The notes below the pieces were generated by a model. That model had not been told where the DNA came from. It ran no database searches and saw only the letters and a program-made list of their open reading frames with translations. Position numbers and translations under genes: made by a program. DNA of 39,652 nucleotides from positions 1 to 39,652 of the forward strand of contig JAQCTH010000035.1 of assembly GCA_027686065.1 (NCBI GenBank), written 5' to 3'. Source of the DNA: Clostridiaceae bacterium AF10-41 (lineage in GTDB: Bacteria > Bacillota > Clostridia > Clostridiales > Clostridiaceae). Positions within the stretch are counted from its first letter, which is position 1. Every line of letters begins with the position of its first letter. This document shows, piece after piece, positions 15,371 through 25,699 of the stretch.

Positions 15371-16216
15371 ATGAACGTATTGCAGTATATAAAACAAAAC
15401 TTCGAGAGCTTCACAGATAGGGAAAAATTAATAGCTGAATATTTACTAGGTAACAAAAAAAGTATTATAAATATGTCAGCAAAAGAAATTGGAGATGTTA
15501 CAAGTACTTCAGCTCCAACAGTTGTTAGATTCTCTAAAAAAATAGGTTTCGATTCTCTAAATGAAATGAAACTACAGTTATCATTAAACTTACGAAATGA
15601 TGAAGATAATTCAGATTTTGAATATTTGAATGGAGATTTATCAACTAAAAATATAATTTACGGAATAAAGGCTTCTATTGATTCTATAATGAATCAAACA
15701 ATTGGAATTTTAAAAGAAGAAGAATTAGAAAAAGCAGTAGCAATACTTAATAAGGCTAAAAATATATATATATTTAGTGTAGGTGTTTCTAGCTTAGTAG
15801 GAATGGATTTCTATTATAAATTAAGTAGAATAAATAAAAGATGTATTGCACATGCAGATACACATCTTCAAATTACATCCTCAGCACTTATGGAAAAAGG
15901 TGATGTAGCAATAGCAATATCATACTCAGGAGAAACTAAAGAAGTTATAAGGTGTGCAAAAAACGCTAAGGAAGCAGGAATACCAGTTATATCAATAACA
16001 AAGGCAAGTATAAACAATACGTTGGCTAATATATCAGATATAGTTCTCCAAGTACCATTTGTGGAAAAGACCTTAAGAGAAGGTGCTATGAGTTCAAGAA
16101 TATCACAACTTGCAATAATAGATATGCTATTTATAGGAATGGCAAAGAATAACTTAAAGGCTGTAGAAGAAAAACTTAGGGTAACAAGAAAAGCAGTAGA
16201 AGAACTGAAGAATTAG
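15371..16216 (+). CDS. murR: RpiR-family sugar-phosphate-responsive regulator (MurR-like)
   Basis: A 281-residue RpiR/MurR-type regulator. An N-terminal winged HTH (about 1-77; SAKEIGDVTSTSAPTVVRFS is the recognition region) is followed by a SIS domain (about 108-245; IYIFSVGVSSLVG and IAISYSGETKEVIRCA) that would bind a sugar phosphate such as MurNAc-6P or GlcNAc-6P. I prefer the ATG at 15371; an in-frame GTG at 15365 would add two residues. Last gene of the mur operon, followed by a terminator. It is the natural candidate for the TGAAAT-N3-ATTTCA palindromes at 4206, 11708 and 11736, implying control of its own operon and the PTS/GH170 unit. Confidence 0.88.
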   Translation: MNVLQYIKQNFESFTDREKLIAEYLLGNKKSIINMSAKEIGDVTSTSAPTVVRFSKKIGFDSLNEMKLQLSLNLRNDEDNSDFEYLNGDLSTKNIIYGIKASIDSIMNQTIGILKEEELEKAVAILNKAKNIYIFSVGVSSLVGMDFYYKLSRINKRCIAHADTHLQITSSALMEKGDVAIAISYSGETKEVIRCAKNAKEAGIPVISITKASINNTLANISDIVLQVPFVEKTLREGAMSSRISQLAIIDMLFIGMAKNNLKAVEEKLRVTRKAVEELKN

Positions 16217-16240
16217 TGAAAAGTGAAAGAATGAAAATTT

Positions 16241-16262
16241 ATTTGAAATTAAAATTTCAAAT
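16241..16262 (+). repeat. Inverted repeat downstream of murR
   Basis: ATTTGAAAT (16241-16249) and ATTTCAAAT (16254-16262) around a 4-base centre. It contains the TGAAAT/ATTTCA half-sites of the proposed operator but with 4 rather than 3 bases between them. It may be a weak operator or only a hairpin. Confidence 0.4.
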
Positions 16263-16279
16263 TGCAGTGAAAAAGTTAA

Positions 16280-16307
16280 GGAGAGATTCATTTGAATCTC
16301 TCCTTTT
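16280..16307 (+). terminator. Rho-independent terminator of the mur operon
   Basis: GGAGAGATTCA (16280-16290) pairs with TGAATCTCTCC (16293-16303), followed by TTTTC. The tight loop opens to four bases (ATTT). Confidence 0.88.
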
Positions 16308-16406
16308 CAATTGTGCTTCTGATTGTTATTTAGGATTGAATTATATATAATTGAATATAGTATTTACCAATTTTTATGAGATAATATAAAGTAGGGAGGG
16401 AATGAG

Positions 16407-16784
16407 ATGAAAAAAAATTTAAGTTTAATAATTATGATTGTGATGATTCTTTCTATTATGACAGGGTGTATAGTTAGAAATCAAAGTTCAGCACATAATA
16501 CTATCGAACAAGGAAGTAAAATAAAAGATACCTATATTTATAAGGTTGAAGATGATTTTAAAGGAATGAAATTAGAAATAAATTTAACTCTTACTAAAGG
16601 TAATGTTAAATTTGAACTTAAAGATCCAAATGGGGAGATACAGTGGAGTGAAGAAGCTACATCTGATAAACCTTTAAAAGAAACAAAAAGTTTTGATAAG
16701 ATAGTTGGAGATTGGACATTAACATTTGAAAGTATTGATAATTCAGGAGAAGGTAAGCTTGATTTACAGTTTAATAGACTATAA
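16407..16784 (+). CDS. Small lipoprotein of unknown function
   Basis: A 125-residue protein with a lipoprotein signal peptide: MKKN, a hydrophobic core, and lipobox IMTGC, with Cys21 as the lipidation site. The mature part of about 100 residues is predicted beta-rich (FKGMKLEINLTLTKGNVKFELKDPNG, shown here in part across residues 51-76) and ends GEGKLDLQFNRL, suggesting a small beta-sandwich on the outer face of the membrane. I do not recognise a named family. It has a good GGGAGGG ribosome binding site. It is a separate small gene between the mur operon terminator and the glucan synthase. Confidence 0.8.
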   Translation: MKKNLSLIIMIVMILSIMTGCIVRNQSSAHNTIEQGSKIKDTYIYKVEDDFKGMKLEINLTLTKGNVKFELKDPNGEIQWSEEATSDKPLKETKSFDKIVGDWTLTFESIDNSGEGKLDLQFNRL

Positions 16785-16984
16785 AAATAATTAATAAAAT
16801 TCAATTGATAATGCATAATGGATAATTGAGGAATAAACTTACTTTTTTGTTTTCATAATTCAAAAAAAGAGTAATTTTAATCTTTCACTGTTTTTCTATG
16901 AGTAAAATTCTTCAATAATGTAAATAATAAACTTAGTTGATTTTTCAAATGCCTTAATTAAGGAATGAGGAGAGGAGTAAGTTT

Positions 16985-19900
16985 ATGAGAGATGAAGTTT
17001 TAAATAGTACTAGAAGAACTATACTCATAGAGCTTAATGAAGCGTTTAAGGGAGTTATTAATAATCATAAGTATTTAAATAAGCTTATTAAGCACGGGGA
17101 GGATGTTATTTCTTCAGCTGAATGGCTGCTTGATAATATTTATTTAATTGAAAAGGAATATAAAACAATTAAGTTTAATTTACCAATAAACTATTTCAAT
17201 AATTTGCCTACAATAGAAATTGATGATGTTAGTTATCCAAGGGTTTATACACTAGCTAAAAATTATATTGAGAAAAACCAAAATATAATAGATAAGGATG
17301 AGTTGGTAAAATTTATAAATGAGCAAGGGGAAAGTTTTACAATAGGAGAATTATGGGCTTTTCCTTTAATGCTTAGGATTGCATTAATAATCAATTTAGG
17401 AATAATAACTAATGATATGGTAGTTCTTCAAAAGCAAAGATTGGGAGCTAAGGATTTAGCTAATACAGTTATAGATTCTTATAACAATGATAAGATAGAT
17501 AACTTATTATCTAAGCTGGAAAACAAATATCCTATAATTAAAGTGGAAGAGTCTAAAGAGGAATCTAAAAATAACTATATGGGAGATGATGAGAGTCTTC
17601 ATGATGGACTGTTTTCTCCTGAGTTTATAGATAAGTTTTTTAGAATTTTAAGAGATAATTCAATAGAAGATGAAAGAGTATATAAGTTTGCTTTAGATAG
17701 ATTAAAGCAAAAAGAAAACACAAGTTTTGAAAAAGAAATAATAAAAGATCATATAAGAGAAGGAAATATTGCCACATCTATAGGAATAACTATAAATTCT
17801 TTAAGAATAATGGACTCTATAAATTGGAAGGATTTCTTCTCAGAAACTTCAAATGTGGAGAGAATATTAAAGCAAGATCCAGCTAAAATTTATGAAGATA
17901 TGGACTTTGAAACAAAAGATTATTATAGGCATAAAATAGAGGAGCTTTCTAGAAAAACTAATATAGATGAACTTAAACTAGTAAAAACAGCTTTAGAACT
18001 TAGTAGTTTACATTTAGAAAATAGATATTCGTATAAGAGACATATAGGATATTATTTAGTAGATGATGGAGTACTGGATATACTAAAAAGATACAATATA
18101 ACTACAAATATAGATAAGAAGATGTCAAGGGGAGGCTATTTATCAACTATATTTTTAGGAACAATTTTAGTTGATTTAGTAGTTCTACTATTAACATATT
18201 TAATTCCACTGAACTTTAATTTATGGCAATATATATTGGCATTTATTTTGATGGTAGTTCCATCTAGTGAAGTAGTAATATCACTATTAAACTGGTTTAT
18301 AGCAAAGGTCACACCTGTTAGTTTTATACCTAAGATGGATTATTCTAAGGGAATACCTGAAAGTGAAAGAACTATTGTAGTAATACCAGCAATACTAGGT
18401 AGCAGTAAGTCTGCAATTGATTTACTGAAAAAATTAGAAATATATTACTTAGCAAATAGGGATAAAAATATTTTCTTTGCTTTACTGGGAGATCTATGTG
18501 ATAGCAACAATGAAATTGAAGCACAAGATAAGGCAATAAATGATGAAGGAATAAGATTTGCAAATAAGCTGAATAAAAAGTATGCCAAAGATGGAGAAGA
18601 TAGATTTTTCTTCTTTAATAGAAAAAGATTATATAATGAATCAGAAAAAGTCTACATGGGTTATGAAAGAAAAAGAGGAAAGCTCATGGAGTTTATGGCT
18701 TTAATTAGAGGTAGTGAAGAAACTACTTATAATATAATTAGTAGTGATATAGATTCTTTAAAAAGTGCAAAATACATAATAACTTTAGATAGTGATACAT
18801 TTTTACCAATAGGAAGTGCTAAAAAGCTTATTTCAGCAATGAGCCATGTTTTAAATAACCCTTATATAGAAAATAATTCTGTATTAAGAGGATACAGTAT
18901 TATGCAACCAAAGGTAAGCGTTAATCTAGAAGATAAGCATAAAACATATTTTTCAGAAATTTTTGCAGGAGATGCAGGAGTAGATGCTTATTCAACAGCA
19001 TCTTCAGATACATACCAAGATTTATTTGGAGAAGGAATATTTACTGGTAAGGGAATTATAGAAATAGATTCATTCTATAACATTTTAAAAGATCAAATAC
19101 CAGAAAATAAAGTTCTTTCACATGATTTAATAGAAGGAGTTTTAACAAGATGTGCCTTAATAACAGATGTTGAAGTAATAGATGGATATCCATCTAGTTA
19201 TTTAGCTAGTGCATTAAGACTTCATAGGTGGGTAAGAGGAGATTGGCAAATAGCAAGTTTTGCATTTTCAAAGAAGATATCGGCAATATCTAAATGGAAG
19301 ATACTAGATAATCTTAGAAGAAGTTTACTTGCTCCAAGTTTACTATTAGGATTATTAGCTATATTAACAGTGTTAAGTGGAGCAATTCAAATATCTATAT
19401 TGTTATTTTTAGCTTTAATAACTCCATTGATGTTTACAGTAACAGATTTTGTTGTAACACCTAAGAAAAAGCTTATGGGAACCTTTAAAACATTAAAACA
19501 AATAGTATTGATTTTAAGTTTTATTCCATACCAAGCTTGGCTTATGTTTGATGCTATATTTAGAACAATTTATAGACTTGTTATATCTAAAAAGAATTTA
19601 CTTCAATGGAAAACTGCTGATAGGGTCGAGAAATCTGTAAAGAATACTTACATGTGGTATTATCAAAAAATGTGGATATCAGTAGGCGTAGCTTTAGTAG
19701 TTTTATTACTTAGTTTAGATAATTCCATAGAAATATTAATAGCTACAATAGTAATATCTATTCTTTGGGCTATAGCACCAGCAATGGCATGCAGAATATC
19801 ACAAGAAGAAAAGCTTATAAAAGATAGATTAGAATTAGAAGATGAAGAATTCCTAAGAGAAAATAGTAGAAGAATATGGGCTTATTATGAGGATTTTATA

Positions 19901-22900
19901 AATGAAGAAAATAATTATTTAGCTCCAGATAATTTTCAAGAAAAACCTTTTAAAGGCTTGGCACACAGAACATCACCAACTAATATTGGTATGGGACTTA
20001 TTACTAATCTAACCGCTTATGATTTAGGGTATATATCAATAGGTGAAGTTATTTATAGAGTAGAATCAATTTTAGATGGAATGAGAGGACTTGAAAAATT
20101 TAATGGACATTATTTAAATTGGTATGATACAAAGACGAAAGAAGCACTTTGGCCTAGGTATGTATCCACAGTAGATAGTGGAAACCTCTTAGGATATCTT
20201 TGGATAATTAAAGATGTTATAAGAAAGTTTAATAATAACCCAATAATAAGAGAAAAAGAAATAACAGCTATAAAAGATACTTACAACATAGTAAGAAAAG
20301 ATGAAAAAGAAGAATTTCATGATAGGCTTCCAGATAATATTGATTTAAGAGAATATAAGAATATATTATTAGATGAATTAAAAATAATAAATGATAAACT
20401 TGAAAGTGTTAAAAATAATGATGAAGAAAATAATGATGAATATTATTGGATAAAAAAATTAAAAGATGAAATAGAAACCAAAATAGATTTTTATGATTTT
20501 ATATTCGATGGTATAGAAAAGATAGTTATAGATGCTTATAAAAATTATAAGGCTCCAACTTTATTACAATTGATAGATATATTAGAAGATATAAAGAAGT
20601 CATCAGGAGAAGAGTTCCAGATTATTTTAGATAAAAAAATTGGTAAGCTTATGGAATTTAATGAAAGGCTTAAGCTTCTTACATGTGAAATAGACAGTAT
20701 TATGAATGATATGGATTTCAAATTTTTATACAACAAAGATAGAGGGCTTTTTGCAATAGGATACAATGTAGAAGAAAAATCCTTAGGAAATTCATATTAT
20801 GATTTAATGGCTTCAGAAGCAAGAATATCATCATTTTTATCAATAGCAAGAGGAGAAATTCCAAAGGAGCATTGGTATAACTTAAGTAGAAATATGACAA
20901 AAGTATTTGGTCATAAAACTTTAGTATCTTGGAGTGGTACTATGTTTGAATATTTTATGCCATTTCAAATAATGAAAAGCTTCAAGAATACCATTTGGGA
21001 TTTGACATATTCATCAGTTGTAAGTGCTCAAATAAATTATGGAGAAAAGAAAAATACACCATGGGGAATATCAGAATCAGCTTATTATGAATTTGATGTA
21101 AATCAAAATTACCAATATAAAGCTTTTGGTGTACCTGGAATAGGGTTAAAAAGAGGACTTGAACAAGAGGTAGTTATATCTCCATATTCTTCAATAATGA
21201 CCTTACCATATGATACAAAAGCTTCAATGAAAAATTTAAAAAAGCTGTATGATATGAAATTTTATGGTAGATATGGCTTTATAGAAGCAGTAGATTATAG
21301 TGATGAGAAATCAAAGGAAGAAGCAAAAGAAGTACGTTGTTATATGGTTCATCATTTAGGAATGTCTCTTTTAGCTTTAGATAATATATTAAATAATGAT
21401 ATTTTAAAAGAAAGATTTCATAACATTCCAGAAATCAAGGCAGCTGAAATTCTTTTAAAAGAAAAAGTTCCTGAAAACATAACTTTTGAAAGAGAAGTAG
21501 ATATTAGTATAGCTAATAATAAAAAGTTAGAAAAGGAAGAGTTCATTCCTAGAATATTTAAGGGCAATAAAGGAGAAGATCAAGAAGTTTTACTATTATC
21601 TAATGGAACTTATTCAACTATGATAGCCCATGATGGTAGTGGATATTCTAAAAAAGATGATATGACAGTATATAGGTGGAAGGGAGATAGCACTTCAGAT
21701 TCAAGTGGAACTTTCTTTTATATAAAAAATCTAAATTCAAATGATTATTGGAGTGCTACTTATGAGCCTTGTAAGGAAAGTAATGAAGACTACTTAGTAG
21801 AATTTACTCTTGATAAAGCGAAGTATGAAAGAAAAGATGGAACTATAACTACGAATTATGAAGTAACATTAGCTTCCGAAGATAATGTAGAAGTAAGAAA
21901 GTTATCATTAAAGAATACAGGAGAAAAGCTAAGAACTTTAGAAATAACAAGTTATTTAGAAGTAACTCTTCAATCTTTTGAGGGGGATGCTGTTCATCCA
22001 AGTTTTTCTAATTTGTTTATTAGTACAGAATATAATGAAGAAGTTAAGAGTTTGATAGGAAATAGAAGACCAAGAGCAAAAGGAGCAATTACTAATTATA
22101 TATTCCATACTATAGCTTCAAATAATGATTTAGATGGTGACTTAACTTATGAAACATCAAGATTAAACTTTATAGGAAGAAATAGAAATCTGAGATCTCC
22201 AGAAGTTATGGATAATGATGCCCCACTTCAAAATACAGTTGGAACAGTATTAGATCCCATACTGAGCATAAGAAGTAGAATTACACTTAAGCCAGGAGAA
22301 GAAAAATCAATTTACTATTTAACAGGAGTTGGAGAATCAAAAGAAGAAATTTTAGAACTTATAAGAGCATATAAAGATGTTCCAAAGATAGAAAAGAGTG
22401 CTGATGCTTATAATTACTCTAATCAGTTAGAACTTAAGCATATTGGAATTCGATCAGCTCAAGCAAATATATACCAAAGTTTAGCATCTTATATTTTATA
22501 TCTTCATAGTGGAAGAAAGAATAGAGAAGATTACATAAGAAATATTAGAATGAATCAAGAAAACTTATGGGCATATGGAATATCAGGGGACTTACCTATA
22601 ATATTTTTAATTATTGAAAGCGAAGATGATATAGATTTGTTAAGGCAAGTTATTAATATGCACTATTACTTTAGGAATAAAGGAGTAAAGACAGACTTAG
22701 TAATTTATAACGAAGAAGAATTATCATATGAAGAACCACTCCAAAAAAATATAATTTCAACAATTAGAAATTCTGTTTCAAGAGAAAACATAAATAAATC
22801 AAGTGGTATTTTCGTTCATAACAAATCTACAATGAGTGATAATATAAGAGATTTTATTATAGGTATTTCAAAACTATATATAAATTCAAAAGAAGGAGCC

Positions 22901-25549
22901 CTTGCTAAACAGTTAACGGAAGCAGTAGAGTATAAGTATGATGAATATAGAAACAAAGAAGAATTATCGCACATTAATAGAATAAAAGTAGATATAAATG
23001 AAAGTGATTATATAAAGGGTTTTGTAGATAGACAAATAAATAAAGTTGATAAGGATTCAGATGAAGTATTAAAAGAAGTAAAACATAATAATTATGAAAA
23101 AGAAAACATGAATAAAGCATCAGAATTAAGGGAAACTGAAATTGGAAACAATCATTTTGATATTAGTGAGTTAGAATTCTTTAATGGATATGGAGGATTT
23201 AAAAAATCAGATAAAAGCTATATCATAAGACTTAAAGATTATGAAAATACTCCAGCACCATGGATAAATGTAGTTTCTAATAAGGATTTTGGATTCCATA
23301 TTTCCGAGGTGGGTTCAACTTATACCTGGTGTGGAAACAGTAGGGAAAACAAAATAACGCCTTGGAGCAATGATTGGGTAAGTGATCCAACAGGAGAAGC
23401 TTTATATATAAGAGATAATGATATGGGAGCATACTTTACAATAACTCCTATGCCAATAAGAGATGGAGGAGAATACATAATAGAACATAGCTTTGGGTAT
23501 TCAACCTTCAAACATACTGCATACAATATATGTAGTGAAATGAAAGTATTTTGTCCTAAGGAAGAAAAGATAAAATTATGTAAAGTGTCTCTTAAGAATT
23601 TATCCAATGTAGATAAGAATTTATCAATATTCTATTATGCTCAATTAGTACTTGGTGTATATAATTATGGAAGTGCCAAATACATAAGCACATCAATCCA
23701 AGGCCAATATATATATGGCCAAAATCCTTATTCAAAATATTTTGGAAAATTAAAAGCATATTTATCTATTAATGGCGATAAAAATCAAAGTTTTACAGGT
23801 AATAGAAAAAGCTTTTTAGGAGTTGGAGGAGAATTATCTAGCCCTAAAGCATTAATAGAAAATAGTTTGGATAACTTAAGTGGAAGTATATATGACCCTT
23901 GTTTAGGCGCTAAACTAGATATAAATCTAAAAGCTGGTGAAGAAAGAGAAATTATAATAATTTTTGGGCAAGAAGAAAGCGAAGAATTAATAAGTGAAAA
24001 AATAAATAAATACAGTAATATAGAGAATGTTGATGAAGAATTAAGAAATGTGAAAGATTATTGGTCAAATTTCCTAGGAAATATACAAGTAAAGACACCA
24101 GATGTATCAATGGATTATATGTTAAATGGATGGCTTATGTATCAAACCTATAGTTGTCGATATTTATCAAGAACAGCATTTTATCAAAGTGGTGGAGCCT
24201 ATGGTTTTAGAGATCAACTTCAAGATTCTATGTCCATAGGAATATTGGATTCTAATATAACTAGAGAGCAAATTTTAAGGAGTGCCTCAAGACAATATCT
24301 TGAGGGTGATGTACAACATTGGTGGCATCCAGTAATAAACTCAGGAATAAGAACAAGATTTTCAGATGATTTGTTATGGTTGCCATATGTAACTTCTGAA
24401 TATATAAAATCTACAGGAGATTACAGTATATTAGATGAAAAAGCTCCTTATCTAGAAGATGAACCACTAAGAGATGGCGAAGATGAAAGATACACAATAG
24501 TAAATCAATCCAATAAAGAGGGAAGTATATATGAGCACTGTTTAAAAGCAATAGATAGAGGATTAAAGTTTGGAAGACATAATATTCCACTTATGGGCAG
24601 TGGTGATTGGAATGATGGAATGAGTACTGTTGGAAATAAGGGAGAAGGAGAAAGTATTTGGGTAGGCTGGTTTTTATATAAAATACTAGATAGCTTTAAG
24701 GAAATCTGCAAGTATAAGAATGATACAGAAAAAGAAGATGCATATAGTACATTCCAAAGCTTTATACAAGAAAATCTAGAAAAAAATGCTTGGGATGGAG
24801 GCTGGTACAGAAGAGCGTATTTCGATGATGGAAAGCCTTTAGGTTCAAGAGAAAATGATGAGTGTAAAATAGATGCAATTGCACAAAGCTGGTCAATAAT
24901 TTCTAATGCAGCTAAGATTACTAGAGCACAAGAAGCCATGGAAGCAGTAGATAAATATCTTGTAGATAAAGATAAGGGACTTATCAAATTATTAGCACCT
25001 CCTTTTGATAAATCGCCTACTTTAGAACCGGGATATATAAAGGGATATGTACCTGGAGTTAGAGAAAATGGTGGTCAATATACACATGCAGCAGTATGGG
25101 TTATCTTAGCATTAACAAAGCTTGGTCTAGGAGATAAGGCATGGAAATATTATAATATGATAAATCCAATTAATCATACAAATACAGAGCTTGAAGCAAG
25201 AAATTATAAAGCAGAACCATATGTAATGGCAGCAGATGTATATATAAAAGAACCTCATGGTGGAAGAGGTGGATGGAGCTGGTACACAGGAGCATCAGGA
25301 TGGATGTATAAAGTTGGTCTTGAAGATATATTAGGTTTAAAGAAAATAGAAGGTAAAGGATATAAAATAGATCCGTGTATCCCTGAAACTTGGAAGGAAT
25401 ACGAAATAAATATCAATAATGAAAATGAAGATTACAACATAAAAATTAAGCGTGGAGAAGATAAAAAGATTATAATTAATGGAGAAGAAATTAAAGATAA
25501 TTTAATTCCAAAAGATAAAGGAAAGCTACATATAGAAGTGGTAATATAA
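16985..25549 (+). CDS. Giant cyclic beta-1,2-glucan synthase-type protein (GT84 + GH94)
   Basis: At 2854 residues it is close to Brucella Cgs (about 2870) and shares its layout. Membrane segments at about 385-440 precede a cytoplasmic glycosyltransferase domain. That domain has the expected catalytic residues: DSD (Asp602, Asp604), HDLIEG (Asp714, Glu717) and RLHRW (Arg745-Trp749), spaced as in Cgs. Further membrane segments lie at about 780-940. A glucoamylase-like domain (about 1254-1472; MVHHLGMSLLALDN) follows, then a large GH94-type phosphorylase half with GSGDWNDGM (acid Asp2541 or Asp2544) and GGRGGWSWYTGASGWMYK. In Cgs the enzyme initiates on itself, polymerises UDP-glucose with beta-1,2 links, trims chain length by phosphorolysis and cyclises. 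No frameshift seen. ATG follows GAGGAG. The exact product here is inferred. Confidence 0.88.
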   Translation: MRDEVLNSTRRTILIELNEAFKGVINNHKYLNKLIKHGEDVISSAEWLLDNIYLIEKEYKTIKFNLPINYFNNLPTIEIDDVSYPRVYTLAKNYIEKNQNIIDKDELVKFINEQGESFTIGELWAFPLMLRIALIINLGIITNDMVVLQKQRLGAKDLANTVIDSYNNDKIDNLLSKLENKYPIIKVEESKEESKNNYMGDDESLHDGLFSPEFIDKFFRILRDNSIEDERVYKFALDRLKQKENTSFEKEIIKDHIREGNIATSIGITINSLRIMDSINWKDFFSETSNVERILKQDPAKIYEDMDFETKDYYRHKIEELSRKTNIDELKLVKTALELSSLHLENRYSYKRHIGYYLVDDGVLDILKRYNITTNIDKKMSRGGYLSTIFLGTILVDLVVLLLTYLIPLNFNLWQYILAFILMVVPSSEVVISLLNWFIAKVTPVSFIPKMDYSKGIPESERTIVVIPAILGSSKSAIDLLKKLEIYYLANRDKNIFFALLGDLCDSNNEIEAQDKAINDEGIRFANKLNKKYAKDGEDRFFFFNRKRLYNESEKVYMGYERKRGKLMEFMALIRGSEETTYNIISSDIDSLKSAKYIITLDSDTFLPIGSAKKLISAMSHVLNNPYIENNSVLRGYSIMQPKVSVNLEDKHKTYFSEIFAGDAGVDAYSTASSDTYQDLFGEGIFTGKGIIEIDSFYNILKDQIPENKVLSHDLIEGVLTRCALITDVEVIDGYPSSYLASALRLHRWVRGDWQIASFAFSKKISAISKWKILDNLRRSLLAPSLLLGLLAILTVLSGAIQISILLFLALITPLMFTVTDFVVTPKKKLMGTFKTLKQIVLILSFIPYQAWLMFDAIFRTIYRLVISKKNLLQWKTADRVEKSVKNTYMWYYQKMWISVGVALVVLLLSLDNSIEILIATIVISILWAIAPAMACRISQEEKLIKDRLELEDEEFLRENSRRIWAYYEDFINEENNYLAPDNFQEKPFKGLAHRTSPTNIGMGLITNLTAYDLGYISIGEVIYRVESILDGMRGLEKFNGHYLNWYDTKTKEALWPRYVSTVDSGNLLGYLWIIKDVIRKFNNNPIIREKEITAIKDTYNIVRKDEKEEFHDRLPDNIDLREYKNILLDELKIINDKLESVKNNDEENNDEYYWIKKLKDEIETKIDFYDFIFDGIEKIVIDAYKNYKAPTLLQLIDILEDIKKSSGEEFQIILDKKIGKLMEFNERLKLLTCEIDSIMNDMDFKFLYNKDRGLFAIGYNVEEKSLGNSYYDLMASEARISSFLSIARGEIPKEHWYNLSRNMTKVFGHKTLVSWSGTMFEYFMPFQIMKSFKNTIWDLTYSSVVSAQINYGEKKNTPWGISESAYYEFDVNQNYQYKAFGVPGIGLKRGLEQEVVISPYSSIMTLPYDTKASMKNLKKLYDMKFYGRYGFIEAVDYSDEKSKEEAKEVRCYMVHHLGMSLLALDNILNNDILKERFHNIPEIKAAEILLKEKVPENITFEREVDISIANNKKLEKEEFIPRIFKGNKGEDQEVLLLSNGTYSTMIAHDGSGYSKKDDMTVYRWKGDSTSDSSGTFFYIKNLNSNDYWSATYEPCKESNEDYLVEFTLDKAKYERKDGTITTNYEVTLASEDNVEVRKLSLKNTGEKLRTLEITSYLEVTLQSFEGDAVHPSFSNLFISTEYNEEVKSLIGNRRPRAKGAITNYIFHTIASNNDLDGDLTYETSRLNFIGRNRNLRSPEVMDNDAPLQNTVGTVLDPILSIRSRITLKPGEEKSIYYLTGVGESKEEILELIRAYKDVPKIEKSADAYNYSNQLELKHIGIRSAQANIYQSLASYILYLHSGRKNREDYIRNIRMNQENLWAYGISGDLPIIFLIIESEDDIDLLRQVINMHYYFRNKGVKTDLVIYNEEELSYEEPLQKNIISTIRNSVSRENINKSSGIFVHNKSTMSDNIRDFIIGISKLYINSKEGALAKQLTEAVEYKYDEYRNKEELSHINRIKVDINESDYIKGFVDRQINKVDKDSDEVLKEVKHNNYEKENMNKASELRETEIGNNHFDISELEFFNGYGGFKKSDKSYIIRLKDYENTPAPWINVVSNKDFGFHISEVGSTYTWCGNSRENKITPWSNDWVSDPTGEALYIRDNDMGAYFTITPMPIRDGGEYIIEHSFGYSTFKHTAYNICSEMKVFCPKEEKIKLCKVSLKNLSNVDKNLSIFYYAQLVLGVYNYGSAKYISTSIQGQYIYGQNPYSKYFGKLKAYLSINGDKNQSFTGNRKSFLGVGGELSSPKALIENSLDNLSGSIYDPCLGAKLDINLKAGEEREIIIIFGQEESEELISEKINKYSNIENVDEELRNVKDYWSNFLGNIQVKTPDVSMDYMLNGWLMYQTYSCRYLSRTAFYQSGGAYGFRDQLQDSMSIGILDSNITREQILRSASRQYLEGDVQHWWHPVINSGIRTRFSDDLLWLPYVTSEYIKSTGDYSILDEKAPYLEDEPLRDGEDERYTIVNQSNKEGSIYEHCLKAIDRGLKFGRHNIPLMGSGDWNDGMSTVGNKGEGESIWVGWFLYKILDSFKEICKYKNDTEKEDAYSTFQSFIQENLEKNAWDGGWYRRAYFDDGKPLGSRENDECKIDAIAQSWSIISNAAKITRAQEAMEAVDKYLVDKDKGLIKLLAPPFDKSPTLEPGYIKGYVPGVRENGGQYTHAAVWVILALTKLGLGDKAWKYYNMINPINHTNTELEARNYKAEPYVMAADVYIKEPHGGRGGWSWYTGASGWMYKVGLEDILGLKKIEGKGYKIDPCIPETWKEYEININNENEDYNIKIKRGEDKKIIINGEEIKDNLIPKDKGKLHIEVVI

Positions 25550-25649
25550 TTAACAATTAATAGTAATTGACAATGAACAATTAAGGATGTTTTACTGAAC
25601 AAAACTTAAAATTCATTAAGCTATTAATCGTTAGATGTATAAAAATGTA
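25550..25649 (+). other. Non-coding stretch with small AT-rich repeats after the glucan synthase gene
   Basis: Near-repeats of ACAATTAA/GACAATGAACAATTAAG lie just after the stop codon and recall the CAATTGATAATG...GGATAATTGAGG stretch at 16801-16830. No clear terminator for the glucan synthase gene is visible. Confidence 0.4.
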
Positions 25650-25678
25650 TTGACATTGTAAAAATATGGGCTTATTAT
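25650..25678 (+). promoter_or_regulatory. Promoter of the T-box/brnQ transcript
   Basis: TTGACA (25650-25655), a 17-base spacer and TATTAT (25673-25678). A perfect TATAAT three bases further would give a 20-base spacer. Confidence 0.65.
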
Positions 25679-25699
25679 AATAATAAATGGATAATAAAA

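Noticed and set aside
16241..16262. Fourth MurR operator after murR
   Set aside because: Half-sites are right but the centre is 4 rather than 3 bases and it is not near a promoter; kept only as an inverted repeat.
24505..24987. 160-codon minus-strand open frame inside the glucan synthase gene
   Set aside because: Antisense to a conserved GH94 region; composition (Ser/Leu/Pro-rich) is that of a codon shadow and there is no ribosome binding site.
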